DNA of 64,000 nucleotides from Neobacillus mesonae (GCF_023715155.1 NZ_JAMBNQ010000021.1:20662-84661), one strand, 5' to 3'. Shown: positions 35,878 to 44,238, counted from the stretch's first letter. A program made the numbers and translations. Notes: generated by a model from the letters alone, not told the origin.

Positions 35878-36066
35878 TTGATTGCAGCGGAAGGCACGAA
35901 GACTCCTCGTAAATGCTAACGCATTTCCTTCGTGCGTGGGCGGATTCAATGATGTAAATTCAGTGTCCTGCGGGAGTATGTATCAAGGGGAGACCCCGCA
36001 GGCGTTAGCGCGAGGAGACTCCACGGAACGCCTGCGGAAAGCGAAGTGCCTGGAGCGAAAATCAAC
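35878..36066. repeat. GC-rich folded Bacillus-type dispersed repeat with an internal insertion
   Basis: The flanks GATTGCAGCGGAAGGCACGAAGAC and TGCCTGGAGCGAAAATC-type end match a GC-rich intergenic repeat I know from many Bacillus genomes. A perfect 11-bp stem (CCGCAGGCGTT at 35996-36006 with its complement near 36027-36037) is conserved. A second hairpin, GCACGAAG/CTTCGTGC enclosing AAATGC/GCATTT, lies in what looks like about 60 extra bases splitting the usual GACTCCTGCGGGAG core. Not coding. No transposase nearby. Confidence 0.75.
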
Positions 36067-36124
36067 AGCAAAGTTTAACATAGTCTTTTATTTTAATGGA
36101 ATACTGAGTAGGAGAAGATTTGCG

Positions 36125-36176
36125 TTGACATGAAACCAAATGGTTTTATATACTATTAAAGTAAAACCAAAAGGTT
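36125..36176 (+). promoter_or_regulatory. Promoter with two AACC-N4-GGTT operators (ArsR target)
   Basis: TTGACA (36125-36130) and TATACT (36149-36154), spacer 18 bp, form a good sigma-A promoter. AAACCAAATGGTTT (36133-36146) lies between the two boxes, and AACCAAAAGGTT (36165-36176) lies just downstream of the expected start of transcription. Their centres are 31 bp apart, about three helical turns. The ArsR gene is in the same operon, so autorepression is the likely function. Confidence 0.75.
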
Positions 36177-36206
36177 ATATATTTTAAAAAGAAAGCAGGA
36201 GAATAT

Positions 36207-36626
36207 ATGGAAACGACGTTACCAGATATTAAGCAATCAATAGTCATTGAAGCACCAATTCAGAAGGTTTGGGAGAGGGTATCTACCTCAGAGGGAATCG
36301 CCTCATGGTTTATGCCAAATGATTTCCAGCCGGAAGTTGGATATGAGTTTCATTTACAATCACCATTTGGCCCATCGCCATGTAAAGTGACAGAGCTTGA
36401 CCCGCCTAACAAGCTATCCTTTATATGGGATACGGAGGGCTGGTTTGCTTCCTTTATTTTAAAAGATCTTGGGGGAAAGACGGAATTTACTTTAATCCAT
36501 GGCGGTTGGAAACAGCCTGATGAAATGATTGAAAAAGCTCACAGAAAGTCTTCAGAAATTCGCGATATGATGTCTCAAGGCTGGACAGGCATCCTGCAAA
36601 AGCTGAAGAAGCTTGTGGAGGGGTAA
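36207..36626 (+). CDS. SRPBCC / AHSA1-domain protein
   Basis: A 139-residue START-like fold protein. It opens with [30 protein letters not shown], the typical AHSA1 start, and continues with [22 protein letters not shown] and a C-terminal helix. The fold has a hydrophobic cavity for a small ligand; this group is commonly paired with an ArsR repressor in one operon, as here, and its role is unclear. The ribosome site is AGCAGGAG. The stop is immediately followed by the ArsR start. Confidence 0.88.
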   Translation: METTLPDIKQSIVIEAPIQKVWERVSTSEGIASWFMPNDFQPEVGYEFHLQSPFGPSPCKVTELDPPNKLSFIWDTEGWFASFILKDLGGKTEFTLIHGGWKQPDEMIEKAHRKSSEIRDMMSQGWTGILQKLKKLVEG

Positions 36627-36947
36627 GTGTCACAGCCTGTGCATAAGCATGATGTGTTCCAGGCGATTGCTGACCCAACCCGGAGAGAAGTACTAAAGCT
36701 GCTGTCGGAAAAAGACTTGCCGATTTCGGAGATAACCTCGCATTTTCCAATGAGCCGTACAGCCATCGCAAAGCATCTTCGTATTCTTTCAGAGGCAGAG
36801 CTAGTGAGCGGCCAAAAGAAGGGAAGAGAAAAAATTTATCGGCTTCACCCGGAACCGTTAATAGAGCTTCGCCGCTTTTATGAGCAATTCTGGAGCAACA
36901 AGCTTTCCATATTGAAATATATGGTTGAAAATGAAGAAGAGAAATGA
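36627..36947 (+). CDS. ArsR-family transcriptional repressor (SRPBCC-linked)
   Basis: A 106-residue winged-helix protein: VFQAIADPTRREVLKLL (helices 1-2), then MSRTAIAKHLRILSEAELV as recognition helix and GREKIYRLHPEPL as the wing. No metal-binding cysteine motif of classical ArsR is seen, so it belongs to the metal-independent SdpR-like group that works with SRPBCC proteins. GTG start directly after the SRPBCC stop, with GGAGGGG upstream, indicates translational coupling. The two AACC-N4-GGTT sites upstream of the operon are its likely targets. Confidence 0.9.
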   Translation: MSQPVHKHDVFQAIADPTRREVLKLLSEKDLPISEITSHFPMSRTAIAKHLRILSEAELVSGQKKGREKIYRLHPEPLIELRRFYEQFWSNKLSILKYMVENEEEK

Positions 36948-37051
36948 GATTGAAAAGAGCTGGGAGATGCCTTCCAGCTCTTTTCAATCGGTCATTTTTT
37001 CTAATTCTCCTGCCATTTATGATACTATTTTAATGAAAGGAGTTGGCTCTT

Positions 37052-37981
37052 TTGAATATTATCGATTTACATTGTGATGTTTTGATGAAGCTTTCAGATG
37101 CAGCGGGTTCGCTGCGATTTACGGATGCTCCTGAATTACAGGCAAATAAAGCCAGGTTACAAAAAGGAAAGGTTAAGGTACAAGGCTTTGCTATCTTCAT
37201 TGAACCTGATTTGCCATCTGACCAAAAGTTTGAAGCCGCACTAAGGCAGGTGGATTATTTTTATAAAGAGGTCCTAGGAAAAAACCCTGACATGGTACAA
37301 ATTAAAGAATGGTCAGATTTTGACAGGTTAAAAATCGGCCAGATTGGCGCGATGCTGACACTTGAAGGGGTAGACGCAATTGGCAACGATATAATGAAGC
37401 TGAGGACTCTTTATCAGCTCGGTGTCCGTTTGGTTGGTTTAACATGGAATAATGCTAATTTGGCAGCAGACGGTGCCGGCGAACCGCGCGGCGGCGGGTT
37501 GACACTGTTGGGAAAAGAGATTGTTGCTTTTAATAATGAACATAAAATCTTTACAGACGTTTCCCATTTAAGTGATAAGGGGATTTGGGAAGTGATTGAG
37601 TCAGCAGACTATCCAATTGCCAGCCATTCTAATGCCAGGGCTCTTTGCAGCCATTTGCGTAATGTAACTGATGAACAGGCTGCCGCGATGTTTAAAAAAG
37701 GCGGCATGATTCATGTTGTCTATAATCCGCCTTTTATTAAAGAATCCGGTAAAGCAACGATTCCTGACTTGGTGAAGCATATTGATCATTTTTGCTCTTT
37801 AGGAGGAGTGAAAAATATTGGACTTGGCTCTGATTTTGACGGAATTTCACATTTCGTGATTGATTTAGATGATGCCTCAAAGAGTCAGAACTTAATTAAT
37901 GAATTATTAAAATACTACTCTGAGGATGAGGTTATAGGATTTGCCGCGCAGAACTTTTTAGATCATCGACCGGGAATGTAG
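37052..37981 (+). CDS. Dipeptidase, M19 (renal dipeptidase) family
   Basis: A 309-residue metal-dependent dipeptidase. The zinc ligands are visible: IDLHCD (HxD) at the N-terminus, LTLEGVDAI (Glu) near residue 110, and SHSNAR (His) near residue 190, followed by a second His; GLGSDFDGI (Asp) is near 260. Members cleave dipeptides, often with D-residues, in the cytosol. The start is TTG at 37052, nine bases after AAAGGAG; an upstream TTG is too near. A 37-bp gap separates it from a small DNA-binding gene. Confidence 0.9.
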   Translation: MNIIDLHCDVLMKLSDAAGSLRFTDAPELQANKARLQKGKVKVQGFAIFIEPDLPSDQKFEAALRQVDYFYKEVLGKNPDMVQIKEWSDFDRLKIGQIGAMLTLEGVDAIGNDIMKLRTLYQLGVRLVGLTWNNANLAADGAGEPRGGGLTLLGKEIVAFNNEHKIFTDVSHLSDKGIWEVIESADYPIASHSNARALCSHLRNVTDEQAAAMFKKGGMIHVVYNPPFIKESGKATIPDLVKHIDHFCSLGGVKNIGLGSDFDGISHFVIDLDDASKSQNLINELLKYYSEDEVIGFAAQNFLDHRPGM

Positions 37982-38029
37982 GATGGAACTTGCGACAGGT
38001 GAAAAAATGAATGATTGAGGAGTAAGGAA

Positions 38030-38260
38030 ATGTATCTTTCAGTAAAAGAAACAGCCGAATACCTATCCATTCCAGTGGCAGCTGTAGAAAAACTTATTCA
38101 GCAAAAGAAAATTCGGGCGCTGTTTGACGGAAATGAATACCTAATTAACAAAGAACAATTCAACACCCATTTAAAACAAATGGAAAAATACAAACAACTG
38201 ATTGAAGAAATCCTAAACGAACCAATACCAGAGGATCTGGATATTAAGGATGAAGACTAA
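38030..38260 (+). CDS. Excisionase-type small DNA-binding protein
   Basis: A 76-residue protein with an N-terminal helix-turn-helix of the MerR/excisionase type (YLSVKETAEYLSIPVAAVEKLIQQKK) followed by a wing (LFDGNEYLINKEQF) and an acidic helical tail. Stand-alone proteins like this are common in Bacillaceae and often not linked to phages. No integrase or attachment site is near, so recombination is not implied. ATG at 38030 follows GAGGAG. Its stop is immediately followed by a GGTGTC element. Confidence 0.75.
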   Translation: MYLSVKETAEYLSIPVAAVEKLIQQKKIRALFDGNEYLINKEQFNTHLKQMEKYKQLIEEILNEPIPEDLDIKDED

Positions 38261-38388
38261 GGTGTCCCTGACACCCTTGGTGGACATTTGTCCTTCTCCA
38301 GTGGACACTTTCAACCGTAATAGGTGGGAGGAGTGTCCGTCTGGGGTGGATGAAATAGGAATTTGTCTTTTTAAGGTGTCTTACACCA
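38261..38388. repeat. Dispersed GGTGTC...GACACC elements, copy 2 (composite)
   Basis: GGTGTCCCTGACACC starts right after the preceding stop codon, followed by TGGACATTTGTCC and two further degenerate arms ending in GGTGTCTTACACC (38375-38387). It resembles several fused copies of the elements at 15.5 and 48.4 kb. Confidence 0.7.
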
Positions 38389-38409
38389 ATTTGCAAGGAG
38401 GGAAGAAGA

Positions 38410-38778
38410 ATGTCAAACATTTTTTTAAAGCGGGTTTACGAACCTTTTGATGAGATGGACGGATGCCGGATATTAGTGGACCGGCTATGGCCGAGGGGAA
38501 TTTCAAAGGAGAAAGCGAAATTATCCTTTTGGCTGAAAGAGGCTGCACCCAGTCCTGAATTACGTAAATGGTTTTGTCATAAGCCGGAGTTGTTTCCTGA
38601 GTTTCGAGAGCGTTATTTAGAGGAACTGCGCAGAGAAGGCGTGCAATCACAAACTGTTGACCAGATAATTGAAATTGCTGCTAAGGAGCCGGTCACCCTT
38701 TTATATGGTGCTAAAGATCCAATATATAATCATGCACTTGTTTTAGAGGAAGAAATTAAGAATAGAATGAAAGACTAG
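38410..38778 (+). CDS. DUF488 family protein (YeaO-like)
   Basis: A 122-residue protein of the DUF488 family: FLKRVYEPFDEMDGCRILVDRLWPRGISKEKA at the start, then WLKEAAPSPELRKWFCH and PVTLLYGAKDPIYNHALVL near the end. These segments are highly conserved in YeaO-type proteins, which have no settled function. AAGGAGGGAAGAAGA precedes the ATG. It follows a dispersed repeat and ends in a terminator. Confidence 0.87.
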   Translation: MSNIFLKRVYEPFDEMDGCRILVDRLWPRGISKEKAKLSFWLKEAAPSPELRKWFCHKPELFPEFRERYLEELRREGVQSQTVDQIIEIAAKEPVTLLYGAKDPIYNHALVLEEEIKNRMKD

Positions 38779-38813
38779 AACGACCATGGTATTTAGATCC
38801 ACGGTCGTTTTTT
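38779..38813 (+). terminator. Terminator after the DUF488 gene
   Basis: AACGACC pairs with GGTCGTT across a loop that itself has TGG/CCA pairs, followed by TTTTT. Confidence 0.85.
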
Positions 38814-39045
38814 AGTATCAATTTTGAGAATAATCCAGCGCAGGCAGCCGCGCCAGTATTTCTCCCCGAATAAGCTCCCCGAGTATTTGGTGCGGCAGCT
38901 TGAGATCAAATACCATTATGCCTAAAAAAAGCCGCTATCAGGGCCGCAGAAATTTTCAAGCCTTGAGGAAGACTATTAAGGAAAGCTCCTATGAATAACG
39001 CAGGAATACACTGTGCTTATTCCGAAGGCGTTCGCGTTTTCCTTA

Positions 39046-39693
39046 TTAAATTACATATAAAAATACACTTAAAAAATGAGCCAGGCTCCCTAATAGGATA
39101 AACACATGGAATATCTCATGAAAACCCCAATTTTTAAATTTAAGAAACTTCGGTTTTGCTCCGTAAATCACAGCTCCGATGGTGTAAAAAAGCCCCCCGA
39201 GCACCAATAAGAACAACCCGGCAGAATTCAGGCTGCCAGCAAGGGGCGAGAAAACAAAAACAATCATCCAGCCCATCGCGAGATATAAAATCGTTGAGAT
39301 CCAGCGGGGGCATTGAAACCAAACCATCTTAAAGACGACACCGCATACCGCAACACCAGCAATTATTGAGAAAAGAATGGCACCGGTTTTCCCGTTTAAA
39401 CTAATAAAGCAAAAGGGTGTATAGGTACCAGCAATCAAAATAAAAATCATTGAGTGGTCAAGACGCCTTAAAAAAGCAATCACCTTATCTTTGGCAATCA
39501 CCATATGATAGGTGGCTGAAGCAGAATAAAGCAAAATCATACTGATTCCAAAAATAATGACAGCAGAAATGGCCAGCGGTGTTGGCGTTGTAATGGATGC
39601 TTTAATCACCATAGCCAAAAGTCCGACAAATGATAAAATCGCCCCGGCTAAATGGGTAAACCCATTAATCGGTTCCCGTACATACTGATTCAA
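39046..39693 (-). CDS. Hemolysin III (HlyIII / PAQR-like) family membrane protein
   Basis: A 215-residue protein with seven helices. Signature parts are REPINGFTHLAGAILS at the start, YSASATYHM with the conserved His, FLRRLDHSMIFILIAGTYTPF (the HS...GTYTP motif) and GFHEIFHVFILLGSLAHF, carrying the His residues of the presumed metal site. Relatives affect membrane fluidity or lipid metabolism; the old hemolysin label is doubtful. It is divergent from the DUF1836 regulator gene across a shared promoter region. Confidence 0.9.
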   Translation of the reverse strand: MNQYVREPINGFTHLAGAILSFVGLLAMVIKASITTPTPLAISAVIIFGISMILLYSASATYHMVIAKDKVIAFLRRLDHSMIFILIAGTYTPFCFISLNGKTGAILFSIIAGVAVCGVVFKMVWFQCPRWISTILYLAMGWMIVFVFSPLAGSLNSAGLFLLVLGGLFYTIGAVIYGAKPKFLKFKNWGFHEIFHVFILLGSLAHFLSVFLYVI

Positions 39694-39710
39694 TTAAATC
39701 CCACCCTAAC

Positions 39711-39733
39711 TATGTAGTTTTTATAACTACATA
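39711..39733. promoter_or_regulatory. Inverted repeat in the HlyIII / DUF1836 divergent promoter
   Basis: TATGTAGTT (39711-39719) and AACTACATA (39725-39733) are perfect 9-bp arms around TTTAT, 18 bp before the HlyIII start. Two direct ATATCATGTA copies lie closer to the DUF1836 gene. A candidate site for the DUF1836 regulator. Confidence 0.55.
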
Positions 39734-39820
39734 TAATAATACATATATATTACTATCTAGTCAACGATAAGCATATCATGTATAATAATAAAATATCATG
39801 TAGTGAATGAGGTTTAGACG

Positions 39821-40390
39821 ATGGAAAAAATCAAACAAATAATCAGCCAGTTTGACTTAGATACAAATTTAACATTAGAGGAAATCCCAACTATTGATTT
39901 ATATATGGATCAAGTCATTCAACTTTTTGAAAATAAATTCTCCGAATCCAAAAGGAATGAAAACGAAAAAGTTTTGACCAAAACAATGATCAATAATTAT
40001 GCCAAGGGAAAGCTGTTTTTTCCAATCAAAAATAAAAGGTATTCAAAAGAACACCTCATTTTAATCAGTCTCATCTATCAGCTTAAAGGTACTTTATCTA
40101 TCAGTGATATCAAACTGACATTAGATGGAATAAATAAAATGATCATGGATGAGAGTATAGATTTGGATTCTTTTTATGACAGCTATCTTAATCTGACTAA
40201 AAGAAATGTTGAAGGTTTTAAAGAAGATATTTTTCAACGGGCAATCGAAGTGATGGATGATCAAGAAGGAGAATTTTCTTATTTAGAACAAGTACTATTG
40301 ATTTCCTCACTTGTTCATATGAGCAGCCTTTACCGTAAGATTGCAGAAAAGTTAGTGGATCAAATTGTTTTAGAACAAGAAACTAAATAA
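39821..40390 (+). CDS. DUF1836 family putative transcriptional regulator
   Basis: A 189-residue protein. Residues 60-110 hold the conserved DUF1836 core: LTKTMINNYAKGKLFFPIKNKRYSKEH, then LILISLIYQLKGTLSISDIK, which resembles a MerR-like helix-turn-helix followed by a wing. The rest is helical. These proteins usually adjoin an HlyIII-family gene and are thought to control it; here the two are divergent across an inverted repeat. The ribosome site is GAGGT. No biochemical evidence is known to me. Confidence 0.85.
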   Translation: MEKIKQIISQFDLDTNLTLEEIPTIDLYMDQVIQLFENKFSESKRNENEKVLTKTMINNYAKGKLFFPIKNKRYSKEHLILISLIYQLKGTLSISDIKLTLDGINKMIMDESIDLDSFYDSYLNLTKRNVEGFKEDIFQRAIEVMDDQEGEFSYLEQVLLISSLVHMSSLYRKIAEKLVDQIVLEQETK

Positions 40391-40396
40391 ATGAAA

Positions 40397-40425
40397 AAAG
40401 CGCCGGAGCTAAAGTCCGGCGCTTT
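40397..40425. terminator. Bidirectional terminator
   Basis: An 11-bp perfect stem (AAAGCGCCGGA at 40397-40407 with 40415-40425) and a 7-nt loop, A-rich before and T-containing after. It lies between convergent genes. Confidence 0.9.
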
Positions 40426-41392
40426 ATATATGTTTACTTTTTTCTGTTCTAAACAATAGATCCCTCTTTAATTTATTTTGTCGTACGTATTCCTCCAAGG
40501 CCCCTGAGCCAAATAAAACACCAAACAGGATAAATATAAACCCAATCACTTGCGAAAGCGTCACTTTTTCACCAAGAAATAGGACTGCACCAATTAAAGC
40601 AAAGAAAGGATTAAGATTGATAAATATGGCTGACTCTGTAACGCCTACCTTTCCAATCGCGCTGTTGTATATCATATGGCCGATGGCTGTTGCAATGATG
40701 GCAGATGAAAGAAAAACCATCCAAATGGATGTGGAACCATGTGCAATATTCTGTAACCCGTCAGGTTCTTTCCATAAACTAATGAAAAATAAAATCACTG
40801 AGCCGAACAGCAGCATATAACCAGTCATCAGACGAGGATCTAATGAATGGGAAATCTTTCGAATCAGGACAAAACTCAGTGCCTGTGAAAATATCGACAT
40901 AAATACATATAAGTCTCCCATGGAGGCTGCACTAAGCGAGCCGCCATTTCCGATTACCACGATAAAAGTAATGCCTGCAAGGCCAAAAACGATTCCAAGC
41001 CATTTTAATACTGTTACTCGATATTTTAATATAATAAAAGCTATGATGGTCGATAAAAGCGGGCCCAATCCTAAAATCAGTCCACCATTAGAAGCAGAAG
41101 TTTTCGTTAGACCGATTGATAAAAAGAAATGATGTCCGACCACATTAAAAAGGCCGGCCAAAATAATATAAAACAGTTCATGTTTGGATGGAATTCTGAC
41201 CTTTTTTAAAAAGAAAAGGATGATAAATACGCTAATGCCTGCAGTAAAAATTCTCAGTGATGTAATCGTAACAGGTGCGAAGGACGTTACAAGCATTTTT
41301 GTTGCAATAACATTGAATCCCCATGTCACCATGACAAAAACTAGGAGAATATAAATCTGATATTTTTGTCTTTTCGTCAATTTTCCCACCAT
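40424..41392 (-). CDS. EamA-family (DMT) transporter
   Basis: A 322-residue protein with ten helices in two EamA repeats. The N-terminal VTWGFNVIATKML and the later IFINLNPFFALIGAVLFLGEKVTLSQVIGF are typical of the drug/metabolite transporter superfamily. Substrate unknown. The start is slightly uncertain because AAAGG is very close to the ATG. A single-gene unit, converging with the DUF1836 gene. Confidence 0.85.
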   Translation of the reverse strand: MVGKLTKRQKYQIYILLVFVMVTWGFNVIATKMLVTSFAPVTITSLRIFTAGISVFIILFFLKKVRIPSKHELFYIILAGLFNVVGHHFFLSIGLTKTSASNGGLILGLGPLLSTIIAFIILKYRVTVLKWLGIVFGLAGITFIVVIGNGGSLSAASMGDLYVFMSIFSQALSFVLIRKISHSLDPRLMTGYMLLFGSVILFFISLWKEPDGLQNIAHGSTSIWMVFLSSAIIATAIGHMIYNSAIGKVGVTESAIFINLNPFFALIGAVLFLGEKVTLSQVIGFIFILFGVLFGSGALEEYVRQNKLKRDLLFRTEKSKHI

Positions 41393-41400
41393 TTCCTTTC

Positions 41401-41443
41401 AAAAAAACGGGGGACAGGCAGGACTGAATCGTCCGGCCCCCCG
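41401..41443 (-). terminator. Terminator of the beta-helix protein gene
   Basis: CGGGGG pairs with CCCCCG, with an inner GGAC/GTCC stem. The minus strand continues into seven T. Confidence 0.8.
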
Positions 41444-41451
41444 CTGTTCCA

Positions 41452-43035
41452 TTATCTTCTTGGCAGAACGGCCTCCCGTGTTGGCTTTATAGTTTTCATT
41501 TTAACATCTTTAAGGCCTGAACCGGTTGAAATGATTTGAAAATTGGAGTCTGCTGCTTCGACATTTTGGATACACACTGAATCAGCCCGGTTAGGCCCGC
41601 CAAACACTTTAATACCCGATTCCGCAGTTGTAAAATTTTTAAAAAATAGTTGGTTTAATATGACGTTTCTCGCTCGATACTGAATGGCTGCAACTGGGCC
41701 GCCAGCGTAATTGTAATGGGGTTCACCAATTGCCGTAAAGTGGTTAATCACCACATTTTTATAACTGGAGACCACTAATCCGCGCGGTTTGGAATCTTTA
41801 TATAAATTTGTACATACCGGTCCGATGGAAACCAGATTTGTTGCCATAATATTGAATGCTGTCTTCGATTCTGGATCCTCAAGTTTATGATGACCGATAT
41901 GGCGGAAGTTGAAGGAACGGTTATCGTTCACAGAAAGATGTCCGGCAATCTGAATATTTGAAGCTGCAGACGAATTCTGATGTGCTTTAATTTCAACTCC
42001 GCCAAAACATCTTGCTGTTGAATTGTTAACAAGCACCACATTCTGCGAGCCATCATCAATTTCAATTCCATTTGAATTGGAAAAACCTTTCCGGTGAGCC
42101 CGGCCGCTCGGGTCGCACAGATGAGAATGAGAAATTAAAATATAGTCACTATGATGTGTTGTGATCCCGTCATCACCAAAGCCGCAGCTGGTGACATTGT
42201 CGACCCAGACATACTTGCTGCCGCCCCGTGCACGTCTGCCATCCCCGGCATAATTGTAAAGTGTAGAGGAAATATCAATACCATGGAGACCGGGATTTAT
42301 TGCCTCCACGTCCCTTATCCAGCCATATGTAACATTCGCAAAGGTTAAACAGCTTGAATGATTGCCCCATGTACTTGTTTTTGAATCGTTTCCAAGACGT
42401 TCGACATTCCAATCTAAGCTAAGGCCCTCAACGATGATGTGATGGTTTCCCCGCCAATGGCTGGCATTTGTTATTTGTCTAGTTCCCTTATCTGCATCTG
42501 AATGGAGTTTGAGCGTGGTAGTCCCTTTTCCAGTACCGGACAGCCATGTCCAGGATGGAAGCTGGATACCGTGTGTGATAAAGACACCTTTAGGAACGAC
42601 AACTTTCACTTTTCCCTTGCCAATCGCTTTGTTAAAAGCGGCGGTGCAGTCCGTTCTCCCATCACCAACCGCACCATAATCTGCCACATTTACTTCTTTT
42701 ATCACCATCTTCTCCAGCTGGAGGAACTCTCGATTAAGTTTATCAAGCCAATCAGGATAAACATTCCCTTTAGAATCAACATAAAGCTTGCAAGGCTCTG
42801 GTAAGATTGCAGGCTTTGAAAATGGACGAAATAATAGTTCGCCTGCTTTTTGTGTAAAAGGAATAGGATATTTTTGCTTTTTCACCAGTACTGGTTCAGG
42901 TGTTTTTGCGAGGCATTCTTGAAAAAGGCGTTCAGTTTCTTGCAATGCTTCTTTCATATCAAGCTGCTTCCCTGTGATTTGTCCAAGTAATGCTTCATTT
43001 TTTCGTGGATCATGTGATTTAGTTAAGTTCAACAT
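41452..43035 (-). CDS. Right-handed beta-helix (pectate-lyase-3 / tailspike-like) protein without signal peptide
   Basis: A 527-residue protein. Residues 1-105 are helical and charged with no signal peptide. Then VNVADYGAVGDGRTDCTAAFNKAI, the entry motif of the pectate lyase 3 / GH28-related beta-helix group, is followed by about 350 residues of short beta repeats (many VxxxNxT and GxxIxxHQNSS turns, and GIEIDDGSQNVVLVNN). Similar proteins are phage tailspikes and the SPbeta-linked YobO type, which cleave polysaccharides. No phage genes surround it. Without a signal peptide, it either acts inside the cell or leaves by another route. Terminator directly behind. Confidence 0.8.
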   Translation of the reverse strand: MLNLTKSHDPRKNEALLGQITGKQLDMKEALQETERLFQECLAKTPEPVLVKKQKYPIPFTQKAGELLFRPFSKPAILPEPCKLYVDSKGNVYPDWLDKLNREFLQLEKMVIKEVNVADYGAVGDGRTDCTAAFNKAIGKGKVKVVVPKGVFITHGIQLPSWTWLSGTGKGTTTLKLHSDADKGTRQITNASHWRGNHHIIVEGLSLDWNVERLGNDSKTSTWGNHSSCLTFANVTYGWIRDVEAINPGLHGIDISSTLYNYAGDGRRARGGSKYVWVDNVTSCGFGDDGITTHHSDYILISHSHLCDPSGRAHRKGFSNSNGIEIDDGSQNVVLVNNSTARCFGGVEIKAHQNSSAASNIQIAGHLSVNDNRSFNFRHIGHHKLEDPESKTAFNIMATNLVSIGPVCTNLYKDSKPRGLVVSSYKNVVINHFTAIGEPHYNYAGGPVAAIQYRARNVILNQLFFKNFTTAESGIKVFGGPNRADSVCIQNVEAADSNFQIISTGSGLKDVKMKTIKPTREAVLPRR

Positions 43036-43197
43036 TATTTAACACCTCAAAATCCTATTATTGGTATTATATCTGCTTTTGAAAAAATTCCCAAGTAGTT
43101 TTAACGCTCTGCTAATGTCTTTCAAGAATTGACCATGGATACTCGAATATTTTTGCTAAAAAGAAAAATACTAACAAATGTTCGGAGGTGGAATGAA

Positions 43198-43512
43198 ATG
43201 GAACAGAAAGACTTTGAAAAAATATATGAGCAATATAAGCAGCAGAGCGAGGGTCAGGCACAGGCTGAAGCGGACCGGAGTAATCCTGATGGTAAGGAAG
43301 AGTTTATTGCGGTGAAGAAAAATGATGACGGAGATATCATTGCGTTTAAAACCAATACCGGCAGGGAATTAGATTATATAACCGCCTTAGACGAAGCAAA
43401 GACAGGGAATATTGCCAATGTCGATGTTTTTCATAAATATGGAAGGGACATCATTCGCAGTGAGCCGGACGGAATTAAAGATAACAATTTAAGCCAGCTG
43501 CCAGAGTTTTAA
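43198..43512 (+). CDS. DUF3892 domain protein
   Basis: A 104-residue acidic protein. The C-terminal 70 residues form the DUF3892 domain: EEFIAVKKNDDGDIIAFKTNTGRELDYITALDEAKTG and IANVDVFHKYGRDIIRSEPDG. The N-terminal 35 residues are charged and probably helical. The function is unknown. I use the ATG at 43198, just after CGGAGGTGGAATGAA; the frame is open 23 codons upstream with no ribosome site. Confidence 0.85.
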   Translation: MEQKDFEKIYEQYKQQSEGQAQAEADRSNPDGKEEFIAVKKNDDGDIIAFKTNTGRELDYITALDEAKTGNIANVDVFHKYGRDIIRSEPDGIKDNNLSQLPEF

Positions 43513-43522
43513 TGTTTCATAA

Positions 43523-43555
43523 GCTGAGCGGAAGAAGGCTTCTGCTCGGCTTTTT
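43523..43555 (+). terminator. Terminator after the DUF3892 gene
   Basis: GCTGAGC and GAAG pair with CTTC and GCTCGGC (one G-T pair), followed by TTTTT. Confidence 0.85.
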
Positions 43556-43616
43556 GGAATAAGACAGGAAGGAAATTCATAGAACTGTTTGTATAACCCA
43601 GTAAAGGAGTAAGTAA

Positions 43617-44198
43617 ATGCATTGGTATGAAAAACTGAATCAATATTTTCCTGTTGAAGAAATGAAGTCAAGAGAGCATATGGAGACGTTACTGAGGGAA
43701 CGATCTGACATTTACCATAAAGATGAAGGACCACATCATGTTCTGATGTATGCGGAATTAGAGAAGTTTGTGTTTATCGATTACCTGTTTGTGTCAAAGG
43801 ACTCCCGCGGCCAGGGGCTTGGCCATAAATTAATGGAAAAAATGAAGCATAAAGGCAAACCGATTATATTGGAAGTGGAGCCGGTTAATTATGAGGACAG
43901 TGATACGGAAAAGCGGCTGCGTTTTTATAAGCGGGAAGGTTTTGAGCATGCTCAGTCTATTGGATATGAGAGAAAGTCGCTTGCAACAAATGAAGTTAAC
44001 AAAATGGAAATCCTCTACTGGGCACCACAAAATGAATCAGAGGAAATGATTTTTGAAGCCATGAAAAAAACATATGAGCTAATCCACACGTATAAGGACG
44101 AAAAATTTTATGGAGAATCCTATCAGCCGACAGATGAGGTTCTAACCTTTGATAACGATGAATCTGAGGATAATGAGGATATACTGAAAAATATTTAA
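43617..44198 (+). CDS. GNAT-family acetyltransferase (YjbC-like)
   Basis: A 193-residue protein close to B. subtilis YjbC. The acetyl-CoA loop is DSRGQGLGHKL near residue 65. N-terminal WYEKLNQYFPVEEMKSREHM and the C-terminal half SIGYERKSLATNEVNKMEILYW are strongly like YjbC, where the gene precedes spx; spx is not seen here. YjbC has been linked to oxidative or thiol stress, but the substrate is not known. An acidic tail ends the protein. AAAGGAG is seven bases before the ATG. Confidence 0.85.
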   Translation: MHWYEKLNQYFPVEEMKSREHMETLLRERSDIYHKDEGPHHVLMYAELEKFVFIDYLFVSKDSRGQGLGHKLMEKMKHKGKPIILEVEPVNYEDSDTEKRLRFYKREGFEHAQSIGYERKSLATNEVNKMEILYWAPQNESEEMIFEAMKKTYELIHTYKDEKFYGESYQPTDEVLTFDNDESEDNEDILKNI

Positions 44199-44205
44199 CT
44201 GCAAG

Positions 44206-44238
44206 AAGCTTTGCTCAAATGGTGAGTGAAGCTTTTTT
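44206..44238 (+). terminator. Terminator after the GNAT gene
   Basis: AAGCTTTGCTCA (44206-44217) pairs with TGAGTGAAGCTT (44223-44234) at 10 of 12 positions, followed by a T run. Confidence 0.8.

Noticed and set aside
38030..38260. Prophage or integrative element based on the excisionase-like protein
   Set aside because: No integrase, attachment repeat or phage gene nearby; stand-alone proteins of this type are common.
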